Assembly (NCBI RefSeq): GCF_000341085.1
Contig: NZ_ANBA01000006.1
Coordinates: forward strand, 1-64,000
Length of the DNA: 64,000 nt
Direction of reading: 5' to 3'
Source of the DNA: Nocardiopsis ganjiahuensis DSM 45031
GTDB lineage: Bacteria > Actinomycetota > Actinomycetes > Streptosporangiales > Streptosporangiaceae
Shown here: piece after piece, positions 52,747 to 63,500 of the stretch
Numbering within the stretch: the stretch's first letter is position 1
How the letters are laid out: the number at the start of each line of letters is the position of its first letter
The notes under the pieces: generated by a model
Seen by the model: only the letters and a program-made list of their open reading frames with translations
Databases searched by the model: none
Told to the model about the DNA's origin: nothing
Translations under genes and position numbers: made by a program

Positions 52747-53957
52747 GGGAGTCTCACCTCGATGACGGTCGGCCCGCCCGGCGGGCTGGAGATGCGGGTC
52801 CGGCCGTCGAAGGCCGCCACCCGATGGCGTATCCCGGAAAGTCCGCTGCCCAGGTGCTCGTCGGCCCCGCCCCCGCCGTCGTCGGTGACCGTCACGGTGA
52901 GCGTGCCCGCCTCCTCCGCGAGGTGTACCCGGGCCAGGGTGGCACCGGAGTGCTTGGCGACGTTGGTGAGGGACTCGGTGACGACGAAGTAGGCCGCGGA
53001 CTCGACCGCCGCCGGGAGCCGGGACAGTTTCCCGACCGCCACCTCGCAGGGCACTCCCGAGCGGGAGGCGAGGGAGGAGACGGCGGCGGCGAGTCCCTGA
53101 TCCGCGAGGATCGGCGGGTAGATGCTGCGGACCACGGCGCGCAGCTCCCTGAGAGCCTCCTCCGACGCCTCCTTCGCGCGGGTCATCAGCTCCCGCGCCC
53201 GGTCGGGGTCCGTGGCCGTCACCCGCTCGATCAGGCCCAGGTGCATGCGGACGGCGACGAGCCGGTTCTGGGTGCCGTCGTGCAGGTCCCGCTCGATTCG
53301 GCGCAGCTCCATGCCGTGGGCCTCCAGCGCCTCCTGACGAAGGATGTTGGCCTCGGCGAGCCGGTCCCGGAGCCGGTCGACGCCCGACCGCCGGAGGGTG
53401 CGCCCGGCCAGGTGCGCGTGGACGGACGCCGTGCGGGGGACGAAATACCAGGTGAGAACGAGGTAGACCAGTCCGACCAGCGGAGTGGTGAGGGCCACTC
53501 CCCACGAGTTGACGGGATAACCTCCGGGGCTCACTGCCATTTCCGCCGGCAGCGCCCACCACCAGAAAAGGCAGGTGAAGGAGACCAGGACACCGATTCC
53601 GAGAATGATGGCGATGACCGCGCACAGCAGACCGAGGGCCGAGTTGACGCACATCCAGCGAATCGAGTTCCAGGTGTCCGGGGAACGGGGGTTTTCGGTT
53701 TCCCCCCGCTGCTGTTCCGGATCTTGCAGATATCCCCGGGCCAGGGCGAGGTCCCGCGCGGCTCCGCGCACCACGAGAACCATGACCCACTGGCGCAGGT
53801 GGAGTCCGACATACACGACCACCAGGGCCTGGGCCCCGATCAGGGCGCTGAGCAGGAGCCACGAGCGCAGGGCACCCGCCCCCGAGCGCAGGCAGTAGAG
53901 GACGGCCGCACGCGCACCCCCGAGCATCCCCTCCCGCAGTTCAACCACGCACGCCAA
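52734..53957 (-). CDS. DesK/NarX-type sensor histidine kinase
   Basis: This 407-residue kinase has four to five membrane helices in the first 190 residues, then a HisKA_3 domain with the phospho-His in ELRRIERDLHDGTQNRLVAVRMHL, and an HATPase domain (N-box ESLTNVAKHSGATL, G-box VTVTDDGGGGADEHLGSGLSGIRHR). Extracellular parts are very short, as in kinases that sense cell-envelope stress. The TTG at 53957 is used because GGGAG is seven bases upstream; ATG 53927 is an alternative. It is divergent from the exporter genes. Confidence 0.87.
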   Translation of the reverse strand: MACVVELREGMLGGARAAVLYCLRSGAGALRSWLLLSALIGAQALVVVYVGLHLRQWVMVLVVRGAARDLALARGYLQDPEQQRGETENPRSPDTWNSIRWMCVNSALGLLCAVIAIILGIGVLVSFTCLFWWWALPAEMAVSPGGYPVNSWGVALTTPLVGLVYLVLTWYFVPRTASVHAHLAGRTLRRSGVDRLRDRLAEANILRQEALEAHGMELRRIERDLHDGTQNRLVAVRMHLGLIERVTATDPDRARELMTRAKEASEEALRELRAVVRSIYPPILADQGLAAAVSSLASRSGVPCEVAVGKLSRLPAAVESAAYFVVTESLTNVAKHSGATLARVHLAEEAGTLTVTVTDDGGGGADEHLGSGLSGIRHRVAAFDGRTRISSPPGGPTVIEVRLPCAF

Positions 53958-53972
53958 AAGGAAACTCCCGGA

Positions 53973-53983
53973 CCGATAATCGG
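53973..53983. promoter_or_regulatory. Candidate response-regulator site in the divergent promoter
   Basis: CCGATAATCGG, a perfect 11-base palindrome between the kinase and the exporter. A direct repeat of TACCATTC follows at 54007-54014 and 54021-54028. Either could bind the response regulator. Confidence 0.4.
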
Positions 53984-54040
53984 GAAAGCAATTTTCGAAC
54001 CGATGCTACCATTCCGGCGATACCATTCGAAGGGGGCGCA

Positions 54041-54828
<788 letters not shown>

Positions 54829-54829
<1 letters not shown>

Positions 54830-57378
54830 TGCTGGGTATCGCCTGGAAGACCCTGCGCGCCCGCAAGGGTTCGTTCGCGGGTGCTTTCCTCGCCTTGCTC
54901 TGCGGGTCCGCCCTGATCGTCGCCTCCGGCGTGCTGGTCGAGTCGGGCCTGCGCTCCTCGGTGACCCCGTACCGCTACGCGGCGGCGGACGCGGTGGTCA
55001 ACGGCCAGGAGACCCTGGTCCTGCCCGGCGCGGACCTCACCGTCCGGCCCCGGCTCACCGAACCGGTGCGCCTGTCCTCGGACCTGGTCGGCAGCTTCGG
55101 CGCCGTGGACGGGGTGGCGTCGGCGATCGGCGACCACCACCTGACGTTGGCCGTGCGTTCCCCGCAGGGGGACACGGTGCCGGTCCCGGTGTCCGGACAC
55201 GACTGGGCCACCGCCCCGTTGGGCCCCTTCGTGGTCGCGGAGGGCGAGGCGCCCGGGCGGACCGACGAGGTGGCCCTGGAGGCCCCGCTGGCCGCCGCGC
55301 TCGGCGTGGGAGTCGGTGACCCGGTGGAGGTCGTTCACGCGGCCGAACCCCGCTCCTACCGTGTCAGCGGCCTGGTGGCCCACGCCTCCGGAACCGAGGG
55401 GCGCCAGAGCTCCCTGTTCCTGTCCGCCGAGGAGACCGGGCGCCTGGCCGCCGATCCCGGTGCCTACGACACCGTGGGCGTGCTCATGGAGGAGGGCGCC
55501 GACCCCGACACGGTCGCCGCCGCCCTGGAGTCGGCCGCGGGTGACACCGGAGCGGTGGCCCGCACCGGGGCGCTCACCCACCGGGCGGAGTTCACCGACC
55601 TCGACCGGGCCCGGGGGCTGATGCTGCTCATCGCCACGTCCTTCGGCGGGCTGGCGGTGCTCATCGCGCTGTTCGTGGTGTCGGGCACGCTCGCCCTGTC
55701 GATCGACACGCGCAGGCGCGAGTTCGCCGTACTCCGGGCCATCGGCGCCACCCCTGTGCAGGTGCTGCGCATGGTGGGCTCGGAGGTCCTGCTGTTGTCG
55801 CTGGTCGCCGGCGCCCTGGGCTGCCTGCCCGGTTTCCTGGTCGCGGAGGCGATGCGCGGGGCGTTCGTCTCCCTCGGCGTGCTCCCGGCCGACCTGCCTC
55901 TGGTCCTGGGCCCGCTGCCCGCTGTCGGCGCCGTCCTCCTGACAGTCCTGACCGCCCTGGTCGGCGGGACGGTCGCCGCCGCACGTCCGGCCACCGCCGA
56001 CCCGGTGGAGGCCCTGCGCGAGTCGTCCTCGCCCCGGCGCGCGCCCGGACGCTGGCGGATCACCGCCGGGCTGGTGTGCCTGGTGCTGGGAACCAGCGCG
56101 GCGATGACCCCCGTGGCCCTGGGCAACGACGCGGGCGCGGCCGGGACCGCAAGCGCGACCCTGCTGCTGGTGATCGGGGTGGCGCTCAGCGGACCGTTCC
56201 TGCTCGCGCCCCTGGTGTCCCTGCTCGCGCGGCCCCTGCGCAGGATGCGGGCCGGCGGATTCCTGGCCGCGGAGAACAGCGCCGCCAACACGGGACGGCT
56301 CACCGCGGTGCTGACACCCCTGGTCCTCGCGATCGGGGTCACGCTGTCCATGGTCCACACGCAGTCGGTGCTCGCGGCCTCGGTGACCGAGCAGACCGAG
56401 GCCGGGGTGACGGCCGACGCCGTGGTGGTCGAACAGGGATCGGGAGGGGTGGGGCCCGAGGTCCTGGCGGCTCTGGCCGCCCTGCCCGAGACGGGCACCG
56501 TCTCGCCGCTGCGCGAGACGGGGGTGTTCGTTCCCTATTCGGTGTTCGGCGACCCCGACGTGGCCACCTTCACCGCGCTGGGGATCAGCCCCGAAACGGC
56601 CGCGGACACGCTGGACCCGGGCGTCGGGGAAGGAAGCCTGGACGACCTGGCCGGAGACACGGTGGCCCTCGAATCCTCGGGCGCCACCCTGCTCGGGGCG
56701 TCCGTGGGTGACGAGGTGACGGTGGTGCTGGGCGACGGTCAGGAACGGAACCTGCGTCTGGCCGCCACCTACGAGCGCGGGCTGGGGCTGGCCGGGATGC
56801 TGTTGCCCCAGGAGGTCCTGGACGGGCACACGGGACAGCCCTCACGCGTCCTGGTGAACGCCGCCGAGGGAACCTCGGCCGAGGAGCTGTCGGTGGCGCT
56901 GGCCGACTTCGGCGAGGAGCACCCCACCCTGGCCGCGTCGGACCGGGAGGGGTTCGCGGACAGTGCCCGGGCCGAAGCCGACCTGAGCGCCTGGGTGAAC
57001 CTGGTCGGGCTGGGCGTGATCCTGGCCTACATCGCGATCGCCGTGGTGAACAGCCTGGTGATGTCCACGGCGGCCCGCTCGCGCGAGTTCGCGCTCCTGA
57101 TGCTGATCGGGGCGACCCGGGGCCAGGTCCTGAACGCCATGCGCCTGGAGGCCGCGGTCCTGGCCGTCCTGGCTGCCCTGATCGGCACCGTGGTGGCCCT
57201 CGCCCCGCTGGCCGTGCTGAGCACGGCCTTCCTCGGTACCCCGGTCCCACCGGGATCACCGCTCGTCTACGCCGGCGTGGTGGGCACGACCTGCGCGCTG
57301 GGTGTGCTCTCGGTCATGCTGCCGGTGCGCCTCGCTCTGCGGACGCCTCCGGTGGAAGCCGTCAACGTGCGCGAATAG
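54829..57378 (+). CDS. FtsX/MacB-like ABC exporter permease
   Basis: This 849-residue permease has an N-terminal helix (about 15-35), two FtsX-type domains of three helices each (about 260-390 and 725-840) and a long extracytoplasmic region. Its central half contains another helix cluster (410-480). LRAIGATPVQVLRMV and LMLIGATRGQVLNAM are the repeated family motifs. ATG 54829 overlaps the ATPase stop (TGATG). With the kinase and response regulator it forms a typical resistance or export module. Confidence 0.88.
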
Positions 57379-57435
57379 CCGTGGCGGGGGCCGTGCCGCC
57401 CGCCCCCGCCACGCCCGCGCTCCCCCGCGGACACC

Positions 57436-57468
57436 GGTGTCCGCCCGGTGTCCGCCCAGTGTCCGCCC
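57436..57468. repeat. Three 11-base direct repeats, candidate SARP-binding site
   Basis: The unit G/A-GTGTCCGCCC occurs three times in tandem at exactly 11-base spacing (57436, 57447, 57458), ending 39 bases before the next start codon. SARP proteins bind direct repeats at 11-base spacing, and an AfsR-type gene lies 5 kb to the left. Confidence 0.55.
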
Positions 57469-57507
57469 GGCTTGGAACGGTGGTCTCCGAGAACGAGGAG
57501 GCAACCC

Positions 57508-58470
57508 ATGACCATCTGCATCCGGGCCACCGGCCTGGTCAAGCGCTTCGGAGACACCACCGCCCTGGACGGAGTGGACCTGGAGGTCCCCACCGGGTCC
57601 ATCCTCGGTGTCCTGGGACCCAACGGCGCGGGCAAGACCACCGCCGTGCGCATTCTGGCGACACTGCTCAGACCGGACGCGGGGACCGTGACCATCGCCG
57701 GGCACGACGCCCTGCACGACCCGGTGGCCGTGCGCAGGATCATCGGCCTGACCGGCCAGTACGCGTCGGTGGACGAGGAGCTGACCGGCCGGGAGAACCT
57801 GGAGCTCATCGGGCAGCTCCTGCGCCTGCCGACCCGGGAGTACCGCTCACTGGCCCGCGAGCTGGTGGAGCGGTTCGACCTCACCGACGCCGGTGACCGG
57901 CCGGTGCGCACCTACTCCGGGGGGATGCGGCGCCGCATCGACCTGGCCGCGAGCCTGGTGGGCCGCCCCCGGGTCCTCTACCTGGACGAACCCACCACCG
58001 GGCTGGACCCCCGCAGCCGCAACGGGCTGTGGCAGACCGTCCGGGAACTGGCCGAGGACGGGACCACGATCCTGCTCACCACCCAGTACCTGGAGGAGGC
58101 CGACGAGCTGGCCGACCGGGTCACCGTGATCGACCACGGCAGGGTGGTGGCCGAAGGGGAGCCCCAGGAGCTCAAGCGGCGGACCGGGTCCCAGACCCTG
58201 CACGTGCGCACCGTCGACCCGGCCGACACCGAGCGCGCGGTCGGCCTGCTGACCGAACTCCTCGGGTTCCGTCCCTCCGTCCACGAGGACAACACGACGA
58301 TCACCGCGCCCGCCGACGACACCGTCCTGCTGGCGGCCCTGGTCCGCCGGCTGGACCAGGAGGCGATCGCCACCGACGAACTGGGCACACGGCTGCCCAG
58401 CATGGACGACGCCTTCCTGTCCCTGACCGGACGAAGCAGCCACGCCCACACCGAGGAGAGCACCGTATGA
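57508..58470 (+). CDS. DrrA-type ABC exporter ATP-binding protein
   Basis: This 320-residue ATPase has Walker A GPNGAGKTTAVRIL, signature TYSGGMRRRIDLA, Walker B VLYLDEPTTGLD and switch His replaced by Gln (LTTQYLEEADELA), as in DrrA-type drug exporters. The C-terminal 100 residues match the DrrA regulatory domain. ATG 57508 has GAGGAGG upstream. It overlaps the permease gene (ATGA) and follows three 11-base direct repeats. Likely exports the product of the nearby NRPS. Confidence 0.9.
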   Translation: MTICIRATGLVKRFGDTTALDGVDLEVPTGSILGVLGPNGAGKTTAVRILATLLRPDAGTVTIAGHDALHDPVAVRRIIGLTGQYASVDEELTGRENLELIGQLLRLPTREYRSLARELVERFDLTDAGDRPVRTYSGGMRRRIDLAASLVGRPRVLYLDEPTTGLDPRSRNGLWQTVRELAEDGTTILLTTQYLEEADELADRVTVIDHGRVVAEGEPQELKRRTGSQTLHVRTVDPADTERAVGLLTELLGFRPSVHEDNTTITAPADDTVLLAALVRRLDQEAIATDELGTRLPSMDDAFLSLTGRSSHAHTEESTV

Positions 58471-59291
58471 CCGCCACCGCCGTGCCCCCGCCCGTCACCG
58501 TCGTCCGGACCCAGCCCGAACGGATCGGCCCGCTGCTCGGGCTCGCCCACGGCCTCACCCTCGCCAAGCGCAACCTGCGCTACGCGGTGCGCACGCCGAG
58601 CAGCCTCATCGACACGGTCATCCAGCCGGTGCTGTTCCTGCTGGTGTTCGTGTTCCTGTTCGGCGGGGCCATCTCCGGCACCTGGCAGGAGTACCTCCAG
58701 ACCCTGGTGCCGGGCCTGATGGTGCAGATCACCATGTACGCGAGCATCGGCACGGGCATGGCTCTGAGCAACGACATCTCGAAGGGGGTCTTCGACCGCT
58801 TCCGCAGTCTGCCCATCGCGCGCTCGGCGCCGCTGGTCGGCGCGGTCCTGGGCGACGTCATCCGCTACGTGGTGGCCGTCGCCGTGCTCCTGGCCCTGGC
58901 CTTCGCGCTGGGCTTCCGTGTGCAGACCGACCCCCTGTCCGCCCTGTTCGCGTTCGTACTGGTCGTGGTGTTCGGGCTGACGCTGTGCTGGCTGTCGGTA
59001 CTGGTGGGGATGGTGGCCTCCACCCCGCAGGCCGTCCCGGGGATCGCGATGGCGGTCATCCTGCCGCTGACCTTCGGCAGCAACATCTTCGCCGACCCCG
59101 AGACGATGCCCCGCTGGCTGGAGCTGTGGATCGGCGTCAATCCGGTGACCTACTTCGTCGACACCGTGCGCGGGCTGATGATCGGCGGTCCCGTCGCGCA
59201 GCCGCTGATCGTGAGCCTGTTCGCGGTGGTCGTCGCGCACCTGGTGCTCCTGCCCCTGGCGCTCCGCGCCTACCTGCGAAAAGTTCGCTGA
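58467..59291 (+). CDS. DrrB-type ABC-2 exporter permease
   Basis: This 274-residue permease has six membrane helices. The tract RNLRYAVRTPSSLIDTVIQPVLFLLVFVFLFGG and FDRFRSLPIARSAPLVG match DrrB/daunorubicin-type permeases. The start codon overlaps the ATPase stop. The two genes form an exporter that probably gives self-resistance to the NRPS product. Confidence 0.9.
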   Translation: MTATAVPPPVTVVRTQPERIGPLLGLAHGLTLAKRNLRYAVRTPSSLIDTVIQPVLFLLVFVFLFGGAISGTWQEYLQTLVPGLMVQITMYASIGTGMALSNDISKGVFDRFRSLPIARSAPLVGAVLGDVIRYVVAVAVLLALAFALGFRVQTDPLSALFAFVLVVVFGLTLCWLSVLVGMVASTPQAVPGIAMAVILPLTFGSNIFADPETMPRWLELWIGVNPVTYFVDTVRGLMIGGPVAQPLIVSLFAVVVAHLVLLPLALRAYLRKVR

Positions 59292-59331
59292 CGCGGCGCG
59301 TGTGAGCCTGGTCGACGGAAGGTGTGACGGT

Positions 59332-60234
59332 ATGTCGAGAATCCTGTTGGACGGACGCGGCACGGCCCGTGTCCGCGTCCGGGCCGAACTGCCCGCGCAG
59401 GCCCAGGCCGCCCAGGCCCTCGGTCCGCTGCTGAGGCCGGTACCACCACGGGACGGGGCGGAGTGGGTGCGCCTCTCCCTCACCCGTCTGGCCCGCACGC
59501 GCCTGACCCGCCGTGAGTTGGCCGAGGCCCGTGCCCTGTTCGGGCCGGACCTGCCGAGGGCTCCGCGCACCGGCGCGACCCCGGCCGGGCTGCGGCGGGT
59601 GCTGCGCACCCTGGAAGCGGTGTCCGAAGCGGCGGTCGAGCCCTACCGGAAGCAGATCGAGGCCCGGCAGCACCGGGCCGCCCACCTCCTCGGTCTCCGT
59701 GTCGGCTCGCTGGGTGTGGCCGCCGCGCTGGACTCGCTGTCCTCCCGGTGCCGCTGGGAGGACGACGTCCTGTTCGTGGACGACGGCCTGGAACGCGAGT
59801 ACGAGACGGGCGGGGAGGGACTCCTCCTGCTGCCCTCGGTGTTCACGGGCCCCGAACCGCACGTGGCGCGCTGGAACGGCGCCGAGGGCCGGCGCACCGT
59901 CCTGCTGTTCCCCGCACTCGGCCCGTGTGACGCCCTGGACTCGCTCCTGGAGCGGAGCCGTTCCCGGGAGAACCTGGAACGGCTGATCGGGCGAACCCGG
60001 ACGGCGGTCCTGGCCGCCCTGGTCGTGCCCGCCTCGACCGGCCAACTGGCCAAGGACCTGTACGTGTCACCCACCTCCGTCAGCGAGCACACGGCCGCGC
60101 TGCGGCAGGCCGGTCTGATCACGACCACCCGCGAGGGCAACCGCGTCCGGCACCTGGCCACCGCATTCGGCCTGGCCCTGCTGGAGCACGCCGACGCCCG
60201 GGAGCGCGCTGTCGCACTGGTGGAGTCGGCCTGA
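59332..60234 (+). CDS. ArsR-like winged-helix regulator
   Basis: This is a 300-residue protein with an N-terminal 220-residue domain of unknown type (LLDGRGTARVRVRAELPAQAQ, FVDDGLEREYETGGEGLLLLPSVF) and a C-terminal ArsR-type helix-turn-helix (STGQLAKDLYVSPTSVSEHTAALRQAGLI), followed by TTTREGNRVRHLAT. ATG 59332 has GGAAGG upstream. It lies 40 bases downstream of the exporter pair on the same strand and probably regulates it. Actinobacterial proteins of this layout are often beside drug-efflux genes. Confidence 0.83.
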   Translation: MSRILLDGRGTARVRVRAELPAQAQAAQALGPLLRPVPPRDGAEWVRLSLTRLARTRLTRRELAEARALFGPDLPRAPRTGATPAGLRRVLRTLEAVSEAAVEPYRKQIEARQHRAAHLLGLRVGSLGVAAALDSLSSRCRWEDDVLFVDDGLEREYETGGEGLLLLPSVFTGPEPHVARWNGAEGRRTVLLFPALGPCDALDSLLERSRSRENLERLIGRTRTAVLAALVVPASTGQLAKDLYVSPTSVSEHTAALRQAGLITTTREGNRVRHLATAFGLALLEHADARERAVALVESA

Positions 60235-60259
60235 GGGGGCCACCGCTCCGCACGGACGG

Positions 60260-60295
60260 GGACGGGGGTGACCGCACCGGCGGTCACCCCCGTCC
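60260..60295. terminator. Strong bidirectional terminator
   Basis: Perfect 15-base inverted repeat (GGACGGGGGTGACCG with CGGTCACCCCCGTCC) around a six-base loop, between the regulator gene and the convergent NRPS/MbtH genes. Confidence 0.85.
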
Positions 60296-60339
60296 TGTCG
60301 GCGCACGGCCCCGGCTCCGGGCCGGGCGCATCGGCCGGT

Positions 60340-60549
60340 TCAGCCCTGCAGGGCGGACACCAGGCTGGTCGGGCGCATGTCGGTCCAGTTCTCCTCGACG
60401 TACTCCAGCGCGCGGGCGCGGGAGGTCGCCTCCAGCGCGATGTCCCACCCCCCGGGGATCTCCGCGAAGGAGGGCCACAGGGAGTGCTGTCCCTCGGCGT
60501 TGGTCAGGACGAGGTACTGGGCGTCATCGTTCTCGAACGGGTTGCTCAT
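60340..60549 (-). CDS. mbtH: MbtH-family NRPS helper protein
   Basis: This 69-residue protein has the MbtH signature NPFENDDAQYLVLTNAEGQHSLWP and GGWDIALE, ending ENWTDMRPTSL. MbtH proteins bind adenylation domains and raise their solubility or activity. The gene is 24 bases downstream of the NRPS stop, with AGGAAGAAC before the start. The adjacent NRPS is the natural partner. Confidence 0.93.
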   Translation of the reverse strand: MSNPFENDDAQYLVLTNAEGQHSLWPSFAEIPGGWDIALEATSRARALEYVEENWTDMRPTSLVSALQG

Positions 60550-60573
60550 GGTGGGGTTCTTCCTCTCGTGGTG

Positions 60574-63500
60574 TTACCGCTTGTGGTGGTCTTCGGCGGC
60601 TGCTCTGCGGCGCCGGGGCGCGGCGCGGAGCAGTTCGCCCAGCGCTTCGGTGAACGCCTCGGCCAGATGCTCGACCGTGGAACGCCGGTGCCGGTTGGCG
60701 GAGTAGGTCCAGGAGAACTCCATCCGGCCGCCGGTGACCGCGCCGGTCACGTCGAGCAGGTTGGTGCGCTTCTCGGCCGGGGCGTGATCGCAGGGGGGCA
60801 GGGGCAGTGTGCGCCGGACCAGGCCCTCCTCCGCGCCGCCGAACCGGCCCAGGTAGTTGAAGGAGACGGGGATGTCGGGCTGCGAGCGCAGGGTCCGCGC
60901 CCCGGGTCCGTCGGCCAGGCGGCTCAGAGCTCCGAACCCGATACCGGCCGGAGCGGAGCGGTTGCCGCGTTTGACGGCGGCGACGGTCTCGGCCCAGCCG
61001 CCCTCTTCGGGGATCTCCAGCAGGGCGGGGTGGATGGTGGTGAACCAGCCGACGGTACGGGACAGGTCCAGGTCCTCGAACAGGTCCTCGCGGCCGTGTC
61101 CCTCCTTCTCGACGAGGATTCGGCGGGATCCGGTCCAGTCGGCCAGGACCCGGCCCAGCGCCGCCAGCAGGACGTCGTCGATCCTGCTCCGGAAGGCGCC
61201 GGGGGCCCAGGACAGGAGGGCCTCGGCGTCCTCGGGCGGAACGGCCGCGGTGACCACGTCCTGGGAGGCGACGTCGTTGGCGCCCCCGGTGTGGTCCAGG
61301 GGTAGGTCCGCGGCGTTCTCCACCATGGCCAGCCACGCGGGGGCGTCGGCGTCGAACCCTCCCTCGCGGGTGTGCTCGGCCAGTCGGCGCGCCCATTCGG
61401 GGAAGGGCGTGGTGCGCTCGCCCAGGTCCACCGGGAGGCCTACGGCCAGCTGGCCGTAGGCGCTGGTCAGGTCCTCCAGGATCACCCGCCAGGAAACCCC
61501 GTCCACCACCAGGTGGTGCGCGGCCAGCAGGACCCGGTGCCGGTCCCGCTCCCCGGTGTCCACGACCACCGCCTCGAACAGCGGCCCCTCGGCCAGCCGG
61601 GAGGCGGGCCGTTCCCGCAGGGCCTCGGCGTGGACGGCCCGCTCGGTCTCGTCCTCGGTCATGGCCGAGGCGTCCAGGATCCGTACCGCCCGGCCGTGGA
61701 CGTCGGCGTCCAGGTGCTGGCGCCAGGCGCCGTCCACCCGCTCGGCCCGCAGCCGCAGCATGTCGTGGTGGGCCAGGACGCGGGCGGCCGCCTCGGCCAC
61801 CAGGGAGGGTTCGGTCCCCGGGGCCAGCTCACAGTGCAGGGACATGTCGAAGTGCTCGGGGCGGCGGGGGTGGGTGTCCAGGAACCAGCTCTGCACGGGG
61901 GTCGGGGGCACCTCCCCGGTGATCGGAGCCGCCTCGGTACGGCCCCGGGCGGGCTCCTTCCTCCCGCGGCCGTCGAGGGTCTCGGCCAGCGCGGCGAGGG
62001 TCTGGTGGAGGAACACGTCCTTGGACGTGGCGTCGAACCCGGCCGTGCGCACCCGCGACACCAGCTGGATGCTGAGGATGGAGTCGCCGCCCAGCTCGAA
62101 GAAGTTGTCGTTGACACCCACCTTCTCCACACCCAGCAGGTCCGTCCACACCCGGGCCAGCACCTCCTCGGTGGGGGTCCGGGGCAGCACGTAGCCGACC
62201 GTGACGAAGGCTTCGTCGTCCGGTGCCGGAAGCGCCTTCCGGTCGGTCTTGCCGTTGGCGTTGAGCGGCAGGGCCGCCAGCAGGACCACGGCGGTCGGGA
62301 CCATGTAGTCGGGCAGGTACCGGGACGCGCCCTCCCGTACCTGGGCGGCGCCGGTCGGCCCCGTTCGGGGATCGGGCACGACGTAGGCGACCAGGCGTCT
62401 GACACCGGGCCGGTCCTCGCGTGCGACGACGGTCGCGGCGAGCACGCCGGGCAGGGCGGCCACCACGGACTCGACCTCGCCGAGCTCGATCCGGAACCCC
62501 CGGATCTTCACCTGGTCGTCGTTGCGGCCCAGGAACTCCAGCTCGTGGTCGGCGGTCCAGCGCACGACGTCGCCGGTCCGGTAGATGCGGCCGCCCGAAC
62601 CGAAGGGGTCGGCGACGAACCGCTCCGCGGTGTGCCCCGGGGCCCCGTCGTATCCCGCGGCCAGGGAGTCGCCGGACAGGTACAGCTCTCCGTACACGCC
62701 GGGCGGTACCGGGCGCAGCCAGGTGTCCAGGACGCGGGCGCGGGTGCCGGCGACCGGCCGCCCGATCCGCGGGCGCTCGCCCTCCCGCACCCGCCAGACG
62801 GTGCTGTTCACGGTGTTCTCGGTGGGTCCGTAGAAATTGTGGACCGCGCGCACCCCGGCCGACGCCAGTCGCTCGTACAGCGCGGTGTCCAGGGCCTCTG
62901 CGCCCACGCTCAGGACGCTCACGGGGTGGTGTTCCCTGTCCAGGAGGCCGACGGCGACCAACTGGTTCAGGTAGGAGGGAGTGGTGTCGAGGTAGTCCAC
63001 GCGATGGCGGTTCAGGTAGGCGCACAGGGCCTCGGCGTCGACCCGCGTGTCCTCGTCCACGACGTGCAGGTGGTGCCCGTCGAGCAGCCACACGAAGGGG
63101 TCCCACGAGGCGTCGAAGGTCCAGGCCGCCAGGTGGGCCGCGGTGAGGGTGCGGCCGGAGGTGTCGTCGGTGTCCAGGACGGCGGTCCGGTAGGCGCGGA
63201 CGGCAGCGAGCACGTTGGCGTGGGTGACGACCACTCCCTTGGGTCTGCCGGTGGAGCCGGACGTGTACATCACGTAGGCGGGGTGGGCTCCGTGCAGGGT
63301 ACGGACCCGGTGGTCGGCGGTGAAGGGCTCGGAACCGTCGCTTCGGGGCAGGTCGTCGGTGACCAGTACCGGAACGGCGCCGTCCACCAGGGTGTGGGCC
63401 CGCTCCTGCGCCCCGCGGGCCGTGAGCGCGTACACCGCTCCGGACCCGGAGATCACGGAGCGCGCCCGCTCGGCCGGGGCCTTGGGGTCCACCGGGACGT

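Noticed and set aside
57430-57475. The 11-base repeats as a CRISPR-like array.
   Set aside because: Units are contiguous with no spacers, and there are only three.
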